A stretch of DNA of 64,000 bases from Capnocytophaga sp. oral taxon 878. Its GTDB lineage: Bacteria > Bacteroidota > Bacteroidia > Flavobacteriales > Flavobacteriaceae. Below the pieces are notes generated by a model. The model did not search any database. It was given only the letters and a program-made list of their open reading frames with translations, and had not been told where the DNA came from. The DNA lies in NCBI RefSeq assembly GCF_002999135.1, contig NZ_CP027229.1, forward strand, positions 1,933,501 to 1,997,500, written 5' to 3'. Below, piece after piece: positions 1-7,700 of this stretch (the first letter of the stretch is position 1; each line of letters starts with the position of its first letter). A program made the position numbers and the translations under genes.

Positions 1-39
1 TTTTCATTTTAAAAACAGATAATAATCTCTTATTTACCG

Positions 40-70
40 CAAAGGTACAATTATTTCACTAATTAGCAAG
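40..70 (-). promoter_or_regulatory. Promoter reading out of the left window edge
   Basis: On the minus strand a TACCTTTG -7 box (40-47) lies 19 bases from a TTG -33 element (67-69) inside an AATTAGCAAG motif. Transcription would start near 34, and an ATG begins at 7 (minus). It therefore drives a gene of which only the first codons lie in this window; the gene cannot be identified. Confidence 0.65.
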
Positions 71-95
71 TCTAATACAGCAAAATTAAAACTTT

Positions 96-770
96 TTACC
101 TCTTAACCAATGCCAATATCTTCTCTACCTGCTCCTCAATTGTCAGATGCGTATTATCAATTACTATAGCATCTTCAGCCTTCTTAAGAGGTGATTCCTT
201 CCTCGTCGTATCTATATGATCTCGGTGCTGAATATTAGCCAACACCTCCTCAAATGATGAGTTATCCCCCTTATTCTGCAACTCTTTATAACGCCGCTCA
301 GCACGTACTTGTTCCGAGGCCGTCATAAATATCTTAAGTTCCGCCTCCGGAAATACAGTCGTACCTATATCACGTCCATCCATAACAATACCCTTCTGCT
401 CGCCCAATTTGCGTTGCAAGTTTACAAGGTAAGTCCTCACTTCAGGTTGTTTAGCCACCTCACTCACCCAGTTCGCTATTTCAATACCGCGTATCTCATT
501 CTCAATATTCTTCCCATTGAGGTAAATCTCCGAAAAACCTAAATCCGCATTATATACAAATTTAATCTCCGATTGCCGAAGCGCCTTCATCAAAGGCTTC
601 ACCTCTATCCCCGAGGTCGATGCATATCCTTTCTCAAGTGCCAAATAGGTCACCGCTCTATACATAGCCCCCGTATCAATATAAACATAGCCAAGTGCCT
701 TAGCTACAGCTTTCGCAGTGGTACTCTTCCCTGTCGATGAGTATCCATCAATTGCAATGATAATATCCAT
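96..770 (-). CDS. cmk: Cytidylate kinase
   Basis: Phosphorylates CMP and dCMP with ATP in the cytoplasm, feeding the CTP and dCTP pools. The 224-residue length fits the family. The N-terminus (IIIAIDGYSSTGKSTTAK) holds the P-loop, followed by the CMP-kinase signature IDTGAMYRAVT; further on come GIVMDGRDIGTTVFP and the lid segment RAERRYKELQ, both typical of Cmk. The ATG start lies about 76 bases below a strong minus-strand promoter at 852-881. The gene reads towards the left window edge, where a separate promoter starts the next gene, so cmk is probably monocistronic. It is a housekeeping gene with no unusual features. Confidence 0.97.
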   Translation of the reverse strand: MDIIIAIDGYSSTGKSTTAKAVAKALGYVYIDTGAMYRAVTYLALEKGYASTSGIEVKPLMKALRQSEIKFVYNADLGFSEIYLNGKNIENEIRGIEIANWVSEVAKQPEVRTYLVNLQRKLGEQKGIVMDGRDIGTTVFPEAELKIFMTASEQVRAERRYKELQNKGDNSSFEEVLANIQHRDHIDTTRKESPLKKAEDAIVIDNTHLTIEEQVEKILALVKR

Positions 771-851
771 TATTTTTACTTTTTTTATTTGCTAATTAAG
801 CTCTTTTTTTATCCACTTATTAGCAATCATTAGTTATTGTGTTATCTGTTG

Positions 852-881
852 CAAAGGTACTAAATTAATTTCAATAACCAA
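852..881 (-). promoter_or_regulatory. cmk promoter
   Basis: TACCTTTG on the minus strand (852-859) with TTG at 879-881 gives 19-base spacing. This matches the Bacteroidetes sigma-A consensus and sits upstream of cmk. Confidence 0.75.
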
Positions 882-907
882 AGAAATAAAATTTTTTATT
901 CATATTA

Positions 908-939
908 TTTGGATACATTCAAAATAATGCATACCTTTG
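908..939 (+). promoter_or_regulatory. Promoter of candidate small RNA
   Basis: TTTG at 908-911 and TACCTTTG at 932-939 are 20 bases apart, a near-consensus sigma-A promoter. No plausible protein gene begins within the next 160 bases; instead a structured segment ends in an intrinsic terminator. Confidence 0.75.
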
Positions 940-944
940 CACCG

Positions 945-1106
945 TTGTTTGAAGGAATATAACAATAGTGTTTTTATATTTCGTTTTTAATATTTACTGT
1001 AGATGAGTTGTTTTTTTAGTGTTTTTAATAGTTGTTATTTGCTCATTTACAGTTAAGTAAGTTAGTTTTCAATCTCGAAGAGGCTGCCCACAAGCAGCCT
1101 CTTTTG
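945..1106 (+). ncRNA. Candidate structured small RNA
   Basis: About 160 nt between a strong promoter and a strong terminator, with no convincing ORF (the frame from 1032 starts inside the RNA, runs through its terminator and is not protein-like). A 12-bp stem pairs 996-1007 (ACTGTAGATGAG) with 1042-1053 (CTCATTTACAGT), with one G-U pair and a U-rich 34-nt loop. A second possible helix pairs bases near 958-967 with 1031-1038 and would compete with it. The terminator hairpin closes the RNA. I do not recognise the family; size and shape would allow a 6S-like or another trans-acting RNA, but that is inference. Confidence 0.6.
1078..1106 (+). terminator. Intrinsic terminator of the candidate RNA
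   Basis: A perfect 10-bp stem AAGAGGCTGC (1078-1087) / GCAGCCTCTT (1094-1103) with loop CCACAA is followed directly by T residues. Confidence 0.85.
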
Positions 1107-1197
1107 TATAACTATCCATCCCCCCAGTATCCCACCATCCCCCACCCCTACCCTACCTTTCCCCCAAAAACTACCTCCTTCAAACCTAATATTAAAC

Positions 1198-1492
1198 AAT
1201 TCTCATCTATTTCTCACTTTTATTGCCAATCTTTCAAAATCACTCACCCCCCTAATTCCTAATACTTCCCTCCTATTACCTAATCTCTTTCCCCTGATAA
1301 TCAGATAGCTTTACTACCAACCTCCTTCCAACTATCCCTTAGGATGAACGAACCTATAACGAACTATAAACGAAGGATAAACGAACTATAAACCAACAAC
1401 AAACATTACTTCCTTGATTTCCAGTTACTTCACATCCAATCCCTCTCTTTGCATTATCCGCAACAAAACTCCCAAAACATTGCATATTTCTC
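1198..1492. repeat. Composite intergenic repeat, copy A (reverse orientation)
   Basis: One of six copies in the window. Its blocks are: CTCATCTATTTCTCAC plus TTATTGCCAATCTTTC (about 1202-1234); a GATAATCAG motif (near 1296-1304); the 11-base-unit core 1341-1393 (AACGAACCTAT, AACGAACTATA, AACGAAGGATA, AACGAACTATA); and a distal block 1441-1492 with TTTGCATTATCCGCAACA and CAAAACATTGCATATTTC. The rest of the 771-1601 gap holds the cmk promoter, the candidate small RNA and pyrimidine-rich filler. Confidence 0.75.
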
Positions 1493-1541
1493 AAAAACAT
1501 CCCCTTCCACACTCTAATTCCCAAATTTGCTAATTCCCAAA

Positions 1542-1572
1542 TTTGCTAATTTCCTAATTTTTACTACCTTTG
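1542..1572 (+). promoter_or_regulatory. Promoter of the 1602 gene
   Basis: TTTG at 1542-1545, within a TTTGCTAATT repeat, and TACCTTTG at 1565-1572 are 19 bases apart. The start site would fall near 1578. This excludes upstream in-frame starts for the next gene and points to ATG 1602. Confidence 0.8.
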
Positions 1573-1601
1573 CCCTATATTTGAAAATAACACTATACAG
1601 T

Positions 1602-2519
1602 ATGAATTTCCCTTTTTCTTATAGCTATTTTGGCAAAGACAGTGAAAAAATAGTCTTCGAACTTGACAATACCCCCTTTACAGTCGATATAGAAAGCAAA
1701 AACATAAAAAATCAAGTAGTAATATGTCATAATACTACCTTTAATGATGAGTTTCTAAGTGCTTTTGGAGAGGAAACCTATCAAAAAACACTCACTATCC
1801 ACAAAAAAGTCACCCATTTTAAGGTCAAACACCCCATAGCTAAAATCAATAACACTCTTTTCTCCTCCACAATACAAGTAGAAAAAATCCATATACGCTC
1901 CTTCTCAGATACCATCCGCACCACATTTATATATATCGAAACCCAAGGTGAAATTTTGCAACAAGATTTCAAAGTATTAGCCCATAGCTTAAATTTCCTT
2001 ACCGAAATGGGCTTTGTCATCATCAACAAAGAAAAACTACCACAATACCTCTCACTACAATCTCTCCCCAGTGATTTGTCACCCTCTATAGAAACCACCA
2101 ATATCTCCGAAATTTTAGCCCATAAAGGACTAATGTATATCGTCTGGGGCTTCATTCCTGCCTATTACCGACTCATTGTTACCCAAGCCTCCCTCTCCCC
2201 CTTCCCCATAGGTAAGCAAGTAGGACCTATAGGCTACGGAATTTTCTCCGAACCCTATGAAACACAAGCTATCATAACAGGTGAATCTTTAGAGTGTATC
2301 TATGAAGAACCTACCCTTTGCAACTCCTTTAACAATGCAGAATATAAAGGCTTTTCAGTGAAATTTTACGTATCAGGACGTATGGAAGGCAATGAAACCT
2401 ACGAAGCCCTCAATGCCTATATTCACATAGAGTTACACCAAGCCTCTCCCCAGCTATACGAACTCGACCTCATCGATCCCAAAGAAATATTTAATAACGA
2501 AATAGATAATGAGGGCTAA
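1602..2519 (+). CDS. Hypothetical protein
   Basis: A 305-residue protein that I do not recognise. The frame is open from 1527, but a consensus promoter ending at 1572 lies inside that extension, so the real start is ATG 1602 (MNFPFSYSYFGKDSEK). It has no signal peptide or clear membrane segment. It is mixed alpha/beta in appearance, with aromatic-rich strands in the middle (LMYIVWGFIPAYYRLIV). It is followed without a gap by a TAATG overlap with a short reading frame, suggesting translational coupling to the small genes at 2519-3520. Position at the head of a run of small unknown genes, one of them resembling an immunity protein, suggests an accessory cluster; function unknown. Confidence 0.7.
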   Translation: MNFPFSYSYFGKDSEKIVFELDNTPFTVDIESKNIKNQVVICHNTTFNDEFLSAFGEETYQKTLTIHKKVTHFKVKHPIAKINNTLFSSTIQVEKIHIRSFSDTIRTTFIYIETQGEILQQDFKVLAHSLNFLTEMGFVIINKEKLPQYLSLQSLPSDLSPSIETTNISEILAHKGLMYIVWGFIPAYYRLIVTQASLSPFPIGKQVGPIGYGIFSEPYETQAIITGESLECIYEEPTLCNSFNNAEYKGFSVKFYVSGRMEGNETYEALNAYIHIELHQASPQLYELDLIDPKEIFNNEIDNEG

Positions 2520-2644
2520 TGGACTATAATCAGTTTTATCAAATTTGCCAATCACTTGATTTTTTATCCAATATAGAACAACAAAAAGCCCTATGCTCAC
2601 TCCCGATTCTATTTTCTCACCCTCTCACCCCGATTATGCCCTGA
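2519..2644 (+). other. Short ORF overlapping two genes, possible frameshifted start
   Basis: The stop of the preceding gene overlaps an ATG (TAATG at 2517-2521) that opens a 41-codon frame beginning MDYNQFYQICQSLDF. It ends inside the following gene in another frame. Upstream coupling is good here, while the next gene (2593) has no obvious initiation signal. This ORF may therefore be the true N-terminus of the 2593 protein, separated by an indel near the AAAAA run at 2583-2587. Confidence 0.35.
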
Positions 2645-2937
2645 TAACAAATATTAGCAAAGTACCCAATGCCCCCTATTGTTATCGCGCTATTATGCTC
2701 GAAAATAAGTTAAGCCAAGAACTTATCCGCCTTTGTGAGGAATACCACCAATGTATAGAAACCTTTAGCCCTATTCTTGCCGATATAGCTGAAGAAAAAA
2801 TTGCCGCCTTTCAATTATGTCTTAAAGAAAACGCCACTAAAATATTTGATCTTAAAATTGAGGGTAATGAAGTAATATTCTATACCAAATACCGCTGTGC
2901 CGAAGGATTTTTAGACGATTATCGGTGGAATTTATAA
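2593..2937 (+). CDS. Hypothetical small protein
   Basis: A 114-residue soluble protein with no family that I recognise. The C-terminal half ends EGFLDDYRWNL and contains several acidic stretches; the middle is helical (LSQELIRLCEEYHQC). The in-frame sequence upstream of ATG 2593 has no other ATG back to a stop near 2557. The neighbouring frame from 2519 is better placed for translation, so the annotated start may be an artefact of a frameshift. It lies in the small-gene cluster 1602-3520, 13 bases before the next gene. Confidence 0.5.
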   Translation: MLTPDSIFSPSHPDYALITNISKVPNAPYCYRAIMLENKLSQELIRLCEEYHQCIETFSPILADIAEEKIAAFQLCLKENATKIFDLKIEGNEVIFYTKYRCAEGFLDDYRWNL

Positions 2938-2949
2938 AATATGTAAGAT

Positions 2950-3294
2950 ATGACAACAACACCCCAAAACAACAACACCCCTACAGAAACCATAACCCTT
3001 AATTGGGCTGAAATTAATGCACTCTTAAAACTGCTACACTTTGTTAAGTTTGAGTGCGATGACTTTGAAGCCGATATATTCAGAGGCAGCCCACTAATTA
3101 ACGAAGTTTTTAGAAAAGTATTAGCCATAGCTCCCTATCGTGAGTATCGTTATACCACTCTCAATAGCTATATAATGGAAATGATAGAGGCACGACTTAC
3201 CGATGATGAATATTATAATAACCTAACAGATAAGGAGAAAGAAACCTATTTAGCAGTACTGGCATATCCTTATCCTTTAAAAAAAGAAGAGTAA
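2950..3294 (+). CDS. Hypothetical small protein
   Basis: A 114-residue protein of unknown function. After a polar N-terminus rich in Thr and Asn it is predicted to be helical (WAEINALLKLLHFVKFECDD), and it ends in a Lys/Glu tail. It has no signal peptide. It starts 12 bases after the preceding stop and ends 8 bases before the ATG of the broken gene at 3303, so the four small frames look like one transcript read from the 1542 promoter. Compact acidic proteins in such runs are often immunity proteins; that is inference from context only. Confidence 0.6.
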   Translation: MTTTPQNNNTPTETITLNWAEINALLKLLHFVKFECDDFEADIFRGSPLINEVFRKVLAIAPYREYRYTTLNSYIMEMIEARLTDDEYYNNLTDKEKETYLAVLAYPYPLKKEE

Positions 3295-3302
3295 ATTAAT
3301 TT

Positions 3303-3520
3303 ATGGACAGATACAATCAAATACATCTTTGGATAGGTAGTAATTTTGAAAAAGAAGAAAACTACCTATAATATTTTTTACTTCTGAAGAAATCAACCTC
3401 AACCCTCGTGCGTCTTGGGCAGAGCTTTTGCAAATAGCTTTTATAAATAAGGAACAATATTTTCCTATAAGTAGATTAGCTTATGAAGAAGTATTACAAC
3501 ACCTAAAAAGCAACAATTAG
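3303..3520 (+). pseudogene. Frameshifted small gene, immunity-protein-like start
   Basis: Two frames together read as one protein. ATG 3303 opens MDRYNQIHLWIGSNFEKEE and stops at 3369-3371. The +2 frame, already open across the AAAAAGAAGAAAA stretch, continues IFFTSEEINLNPRASWAEL to a stop at 3518-3520. A one-base indel near 3347-3361 would restore a protein of about 72 residues. The opening IHLWIGSNF is reminiscent of Imm22-type immunity proteins, which begin with a similar WIG motif; this is a weak family assignment. No other feature is seen between 3295 and 3529. Confidence 0.5.
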
Positions 3521-3529
3521 GTAAGATGC

Positions 3530-4444
3530 CTAATAATCTATTGTTCTCACACCGTGTATTCTTTTTTTCTTCTTTGGCTTAGGAGGTATAATATGAAGAT
3601 TTTTATCTCCATATTCATTGAAAAGGTAGGCTACTTGGGCAGTTTTATCACTTACTACATACCAATATTCACGAAGTTCTCCAAATAGTTCATACTCACT
3701 GGTTAGTATCCATACCAAGCCTTCTATATCCCAAGAAGGTGTGAACTGCAAGTGTGTAAGTGCATCTTTTTGTAGAGAAGGATAATTTTGCCTATAAGCT
3801 TCCACAATAGCAATTACCTTTTCACGATTTAACTTAGGGAAATTACCATTACGAAAAAGATGTTTATCAAAGCTTTTTATGTGCTTATATTTTTGAAGCA
3901 TCCAAACCATATAAAGCTGTGCTTTAAGTTCGTTTTGCAAAGCAGCATCAGCAAATCCCTCAGGGGTATAAATATCTTTATCTTCTATCTGTAAGCGCGT
4001 ATCAATAACACTAATAACTGCTTTCGAGAGTTGTAAGGCACAATTATTTTCTGGGTCAATAGCATATTGCAGCATACTTTTTAAAGACGCTACAAGTTCA
4101 TAAACTACCCTCTCATCAGGGTCAGGTAAATCTAAATGTAAAGTATCAACCGTTTGTAGGGTTTGGTAATAATCTAAAAGGGAATGAAGTGTTTTAGTAG
4201 CTTTTCCATCTACTATCTGCCAAAGGTAAGAAAGTATATTTTTGAAGAGTTTTATTTCATTTTCTTTAAAGAATTGGTGTATTTGTAATTGGCTTTGTTG
4301 CCATAGTTCTTCACACATCCAGCACCCCCAAGAAAGGGACCCTTTTTCAGGAATAGTAGCTATTTCAGTTTCAATAGTGTTTAAAAACGCTTTAAAACTT
4401 TCAGGTACTTTAATATTGGGTACAAAATCATTCATCACTCTCAC
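3530..4444 (-). CDS. Hypothetical protein, weakly DUF416-like
   Basis: A 304-residue protein, probably cytoplasmic. Residues about 35-160 (GCWMCEELW, then NILSYLWQIVDGK, then ELVASLKSMLQYAIDPE and LSKAVISVIDTR) follow the helical pattern of the DUF416/YjaG family, but the match is by eye and the protein is longer than that family. The C-terminus is basic (PPKPKKKKRIHG). The ORF begins MRVMNDF; the second Met (4435) is an alternative start. A candidate small RNA or leader with its own promoter and a strong terminator lies 35 bases upstream on the same strand, so expression might depend on readthrough of that terminator. Confidence 0.65.
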   Translation of the reverse strand: MRVMNDFVPNIKVPESFKAFLNTIETEIATIPEKGSLSWGCWMCEELWQQSQLQIHQFFKENEIKLFKNILSYLWQIVDGKATKTLHSLLDYYQTLQTVDTLHLDLPDPDERVVYELVASLKSMLQYAIDPENNCALQLSKAVISVIDTRLQIEDKDIYTPEGFADAALQNELKAQLYMVWMLQKYKHIKSFDKHLFRNGNFPKLNREKVIAIVEAYRQNYPSLQKDALTHLQFTPSWDIEGLVWILTSEYELFGELREYWYVVSDKTAQVAYLFNEYGDKNLHIIPPKPKKKKRIHGVRTIDY

Positions 4445-4470
4445 TAATTACTTATAGCTATTACCTATAA

Positions 4471-4580
4471 AAAAAAGAAAGTCCGATAAAAGAATTATCG
4501 GACTTCTTCATTAACCAACCAAAACTTTAAATTATGAAAACTATTATTTGAAGTTTACAATGAGCTACCACCCTCATTGC
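4471..4580 (-). ncRNA. Candidate small RNA or attenuated leader
   Basis: A minus-strand promoter (4585-4615) would start an RNA near 4579. The RNA begins with a perfect 7-bp hairpin (CAATGAG / CTCATTG, 4558-4579) and ends about 100 nt later in an 11-bp intrinsic terminator (4479-4505) with a U tract. A 16-codon frame starting MRVVAHCKL lies inside it and could be a leader peptide. The unknown gene at 3530-4444 starts 35 bases beyond the terminator, so this is either an independent small RNA or an attenuator for that gene. Confidence 0.55.
4479..4505 (-). terminator. Intrinsic terminator
   Basis: AAGTCCGATAA (4479-4489) pairs with TTATCGGACTT (4495-4505) around a 5-base loop. On the minus strand it is followed by a U-rich tract (4470-4478). 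Confidence 0.85.
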
Positions 4581-4584
4581 GATG

Positions 4585-4615
4585 CAAATGTACGAATAAT
4601 TCGTTAGTTGTCAAG
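4585..4615 (-). promoter_or_regulatory. Promoter of candidate small RNA/leader
   Basis: On the minus strand TACATTTG (4585-4592) lies 19 bases from a TTG (4612-4614), the sigma-A consensus of this phylum. Confidence 0.7.
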
Positions 4616-4646
4616 CAAAAATTCAAGTTTAACAAAAGTTTAATAT

Positions 4647-4671
4647 AAAAGGGGCTAAATAAGCCCCTTTT
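4647..4671 (-). terminator. purL terminator
   Basis: AAAAGGGGCT (4647-4656) pairs with AGCCCCTTTT (4662-4671) with a 5-base loop. It lies 55 bases beyond the purL stop, and the A/T flanks let it work in both directions. Confidence 0.8.
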
Positions 4672-4725
4672 AGCGTAATTTTAAATTTTATAATACAATT
4701 CTTTTTAAGATTTTGTTTGCCATTT

Positions 4726-7700
4726 TTATTCAGCATTACGTGCTTCAATCCACTTGCGGGCATTGATAAATGCCTCTAACCAAGGACTAACCGCTGTTTT
4801 TTCACTCGGATAGTACGCCCATTGCCAAGGGAAAACCGAACGCTCTATATGGGGCATCGTTACCAAATGGCGCCCTGTTTTGTCACATAACATAGCAGTT
4901 TTGTAATCAGAACCATTAGGATTGGCAGGGTACTCCTGATAAGCGTATTTACCTACGATATTATATTCGGCTTCTGCCAATGGCAAGTGGAATTTCCCTT
5001 CGCCGTGTGATATCCATACCCCTAAAGTACTACCTGCAAGGGTGGAGAGCATCACTGAGTTGTTCTCAGGAATGCTTACCGATACAAAGCCACTTTCGTG
5101 CTTGCCACTATCATTATGCCACATCTTGCCGTGCTCTGCGTGCTCAGGATTGATGACTTCTAATTCCATAAACAACTGGCAGCCATTGCAGATACCTACT
5201 GAAAGGGTATCGGGGCGGGCAAAGAAATTATCCAATGCTTTTTTAGCCTGCTCGTTGTAGAGCAAAGCACCTGCCCAACCTTTGGCACTGCCTAACACAT
5301 CCGAGTTAGAGAAACCACCTACAGCCCCTATAAATTGTACGTCTTCTAAGGTTTCACGTCCGCTGATAAGGTCGGTGGTATGTACGTCTTTCACATCAAA
5401 GCCTGCTAAGTAAAGGGCATTTGCCATTTCGCGCTCGGAGTTGCTACCCTTTTCGCGTATCACTGCCGCTATAGGGCGTTTGCCTGCGGGGCGTGCGGGT
5501 TTTTCGCCCGTGAAATGCGCTGGGAAAATGTATTGTAAAGGCTGCTCAGAGTAGTTTTGATAACGCTCGGTAGCCTTGTTGTTTTGAGTTTGTTGTTTGT
5601 CTAACAGATAAGAAGTGAGATACCACACATCGCGCAATTCGGGGATATTGAAATGGTACGATTTTCCGAAATGGTGAATGGTAAGTTCTTGTGAAGTAGT
5701 TACTTCACCTATATTAGCCCATTCTAAGAAGTGTGCTTCCAAAGTAGCTTCAATGCTGCTATCGGCTTGTATTACCACCCCTGCATTTTCAGCAAAAAGG
5801 GTTTTGACAAGGTCTTCATCGGCAGAGAGTCCGCTCAAATCAATGGTAGCTCCTAAGTCGTTTTCGGCAAAACACATCTCTAAAAGCGTTGTGATAAGTC
5901 CGCCGCTACCAATGTCGTGTCCTGCTTGTATTTTTCCTTCTTTTATGAGTGATTGTACTACGTTGAAAGCTGTTTTAAAGCCTTCGGCATCTGTTACGGT
6001 AGGGGCTTTATCGCCTATTTTGTTTAACACTTGGGCAAAAGCCGAACCTCCTAATTCAAAATGAGCGCCCGAGAAGTTGATATAATAAATGTTGCCTCCA
6101 TTGCGTTTCAATACGGGTTCTACCACTTTTTGTACCTCATTACAATGGGCAGCCGCCGAAATAATCACTGTACCTGGGGCTATTACATCACCACCGTCGG
6201 GGTATTTTTGTTTCATTGATAGGGAATCTTTACCGGTAGGGATATTGATACCCAATTCAATTGCGAAATTAGAAGCGGCTTCTACAGCTTCGTACAAACG
6301 TGCGTCTTCTCCTTTATTACGGCACGGCCACATCCAGTTGGCTGAAAGCGATACACTTTGCAAGCCGTCTTTCAGTGGTGCCCAAACAATGTTAGTCAGT
6401 GCTTCGGCAATGGCATTGCGACTGCCTGCGGTAGGACTGATGAGTGCCGTAAGAGGCGAATGACCAATACTAGTAGCGATTCCTTCTTTGCCATTGTAGT
6501 CCAAAGCCATAACTCCAACGTTGTTCAAAGGCAATTGTAGTGCGCCTGCACATTGCTGTTTGGCAACTTTGCCCCCTACACAACGGTCTACCTTATTGGT
6601 AAGCCAGTCTTTACAAGCCACACTTTCTAATTGCAGTACTTGTACCAAATAGTTCTGTAACTGACTTGCATAGTAGTGTAACTCTTCGTAATTAGTAACT
6701 ACTGTTTCATCGGTCATTACAGTTTTTGGCGAACTGCCAAAGAGCGCGCTGAGGTCTAAATCCATTGGGTGGGTACCTTTCTTTGCAGAAGCAATGCTAA
6801 AATGCTTGTCGCTGGTAACCACGCCCACTTCGTACATAGGCGCACGCTCACGGTCGGCAATAGTTTTTAGTTTAGCAATAGCCTTTTCGGGCAATACCAA
6901 TCCCATACGCTCTTGAGATTCATTACCTATAATTTCCTTGTCCGATAGGGTAGGGTCGCCTACGGGTAGTTTGTCTAAGTCGATTTTACCGCCGGTTTCT
7001 TCTATGAGTTCCGATAGACAGTTGAGGTGTCCGCCAGCTCCGTGATCGTGTATAGAAACGATAGGACTTTCGTCCGATTCTACCATTGCGCGAATCGCAT
7101 TGGCAGCGCGTTTTTGCATTTCGGGGTTAGAACGCTGTACGGCATTGAGCTCGATACCTGCGCCAAAAGCCCCCGTATTGGCAGATGATACAGCTGCCCC
7201 TCCCATACCGATGCGGTAGTTTTCACCACCTAAGATAACTATCTTGTCGCCTTCTTGAGGGGTGTGCTTTATGGCTTGTGAGGCTTTAGCATACCCCACG
7301 CCTCCTGCTTGCATAATCACTTTGTCAAAGCCTAATTTGCGTCCGCCTTCTTCGTGTTCAAAGGTAAAGAGAGAGCCCGTAATGAGTGGTTGCCCGAATT
7401 TATTACCAAAATCGCTTGCCCCATTAGAGGCTTTGATGAGGATATCCATTGGCGTTTGGTACAACCATTGGCGTTCAGCCATTCCTTTTTCCCAAGGGCG
7501 GTCTTCTTCTAATCGGGGGTAAGCCGTCATATATACCGCCGTACCTGCCAAAGGCAAAGAACCTTGTCCGCCAGCGAGACGGTCGCGTATTTCACCTCCC
7601 GAACCTGTAGCAGCGCCATTGAAAGGCTCTACAGTAGTAGGGAAGTTGTGAGTTTCGGCTTTGAGAGAGAGCACTGCCTCAAAAGGTTTTACTTCGTAGA

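Noticed and set aside
1032..1262. 76-codon ORF after the candidate small RNA
   Set aside because: It starts inside the RNA, runs through the terminator hairpin and then through low-complexity pyrimidine-rich repeat sequence. The peptide is Pro/Thr/Ser filler without protein-like pattern.
1341..1393. Possible CRISPR array in the repeated AACGAA units
   Set aside because: The units are contiguous 11-mers without spacers, and no cas gene is visible.
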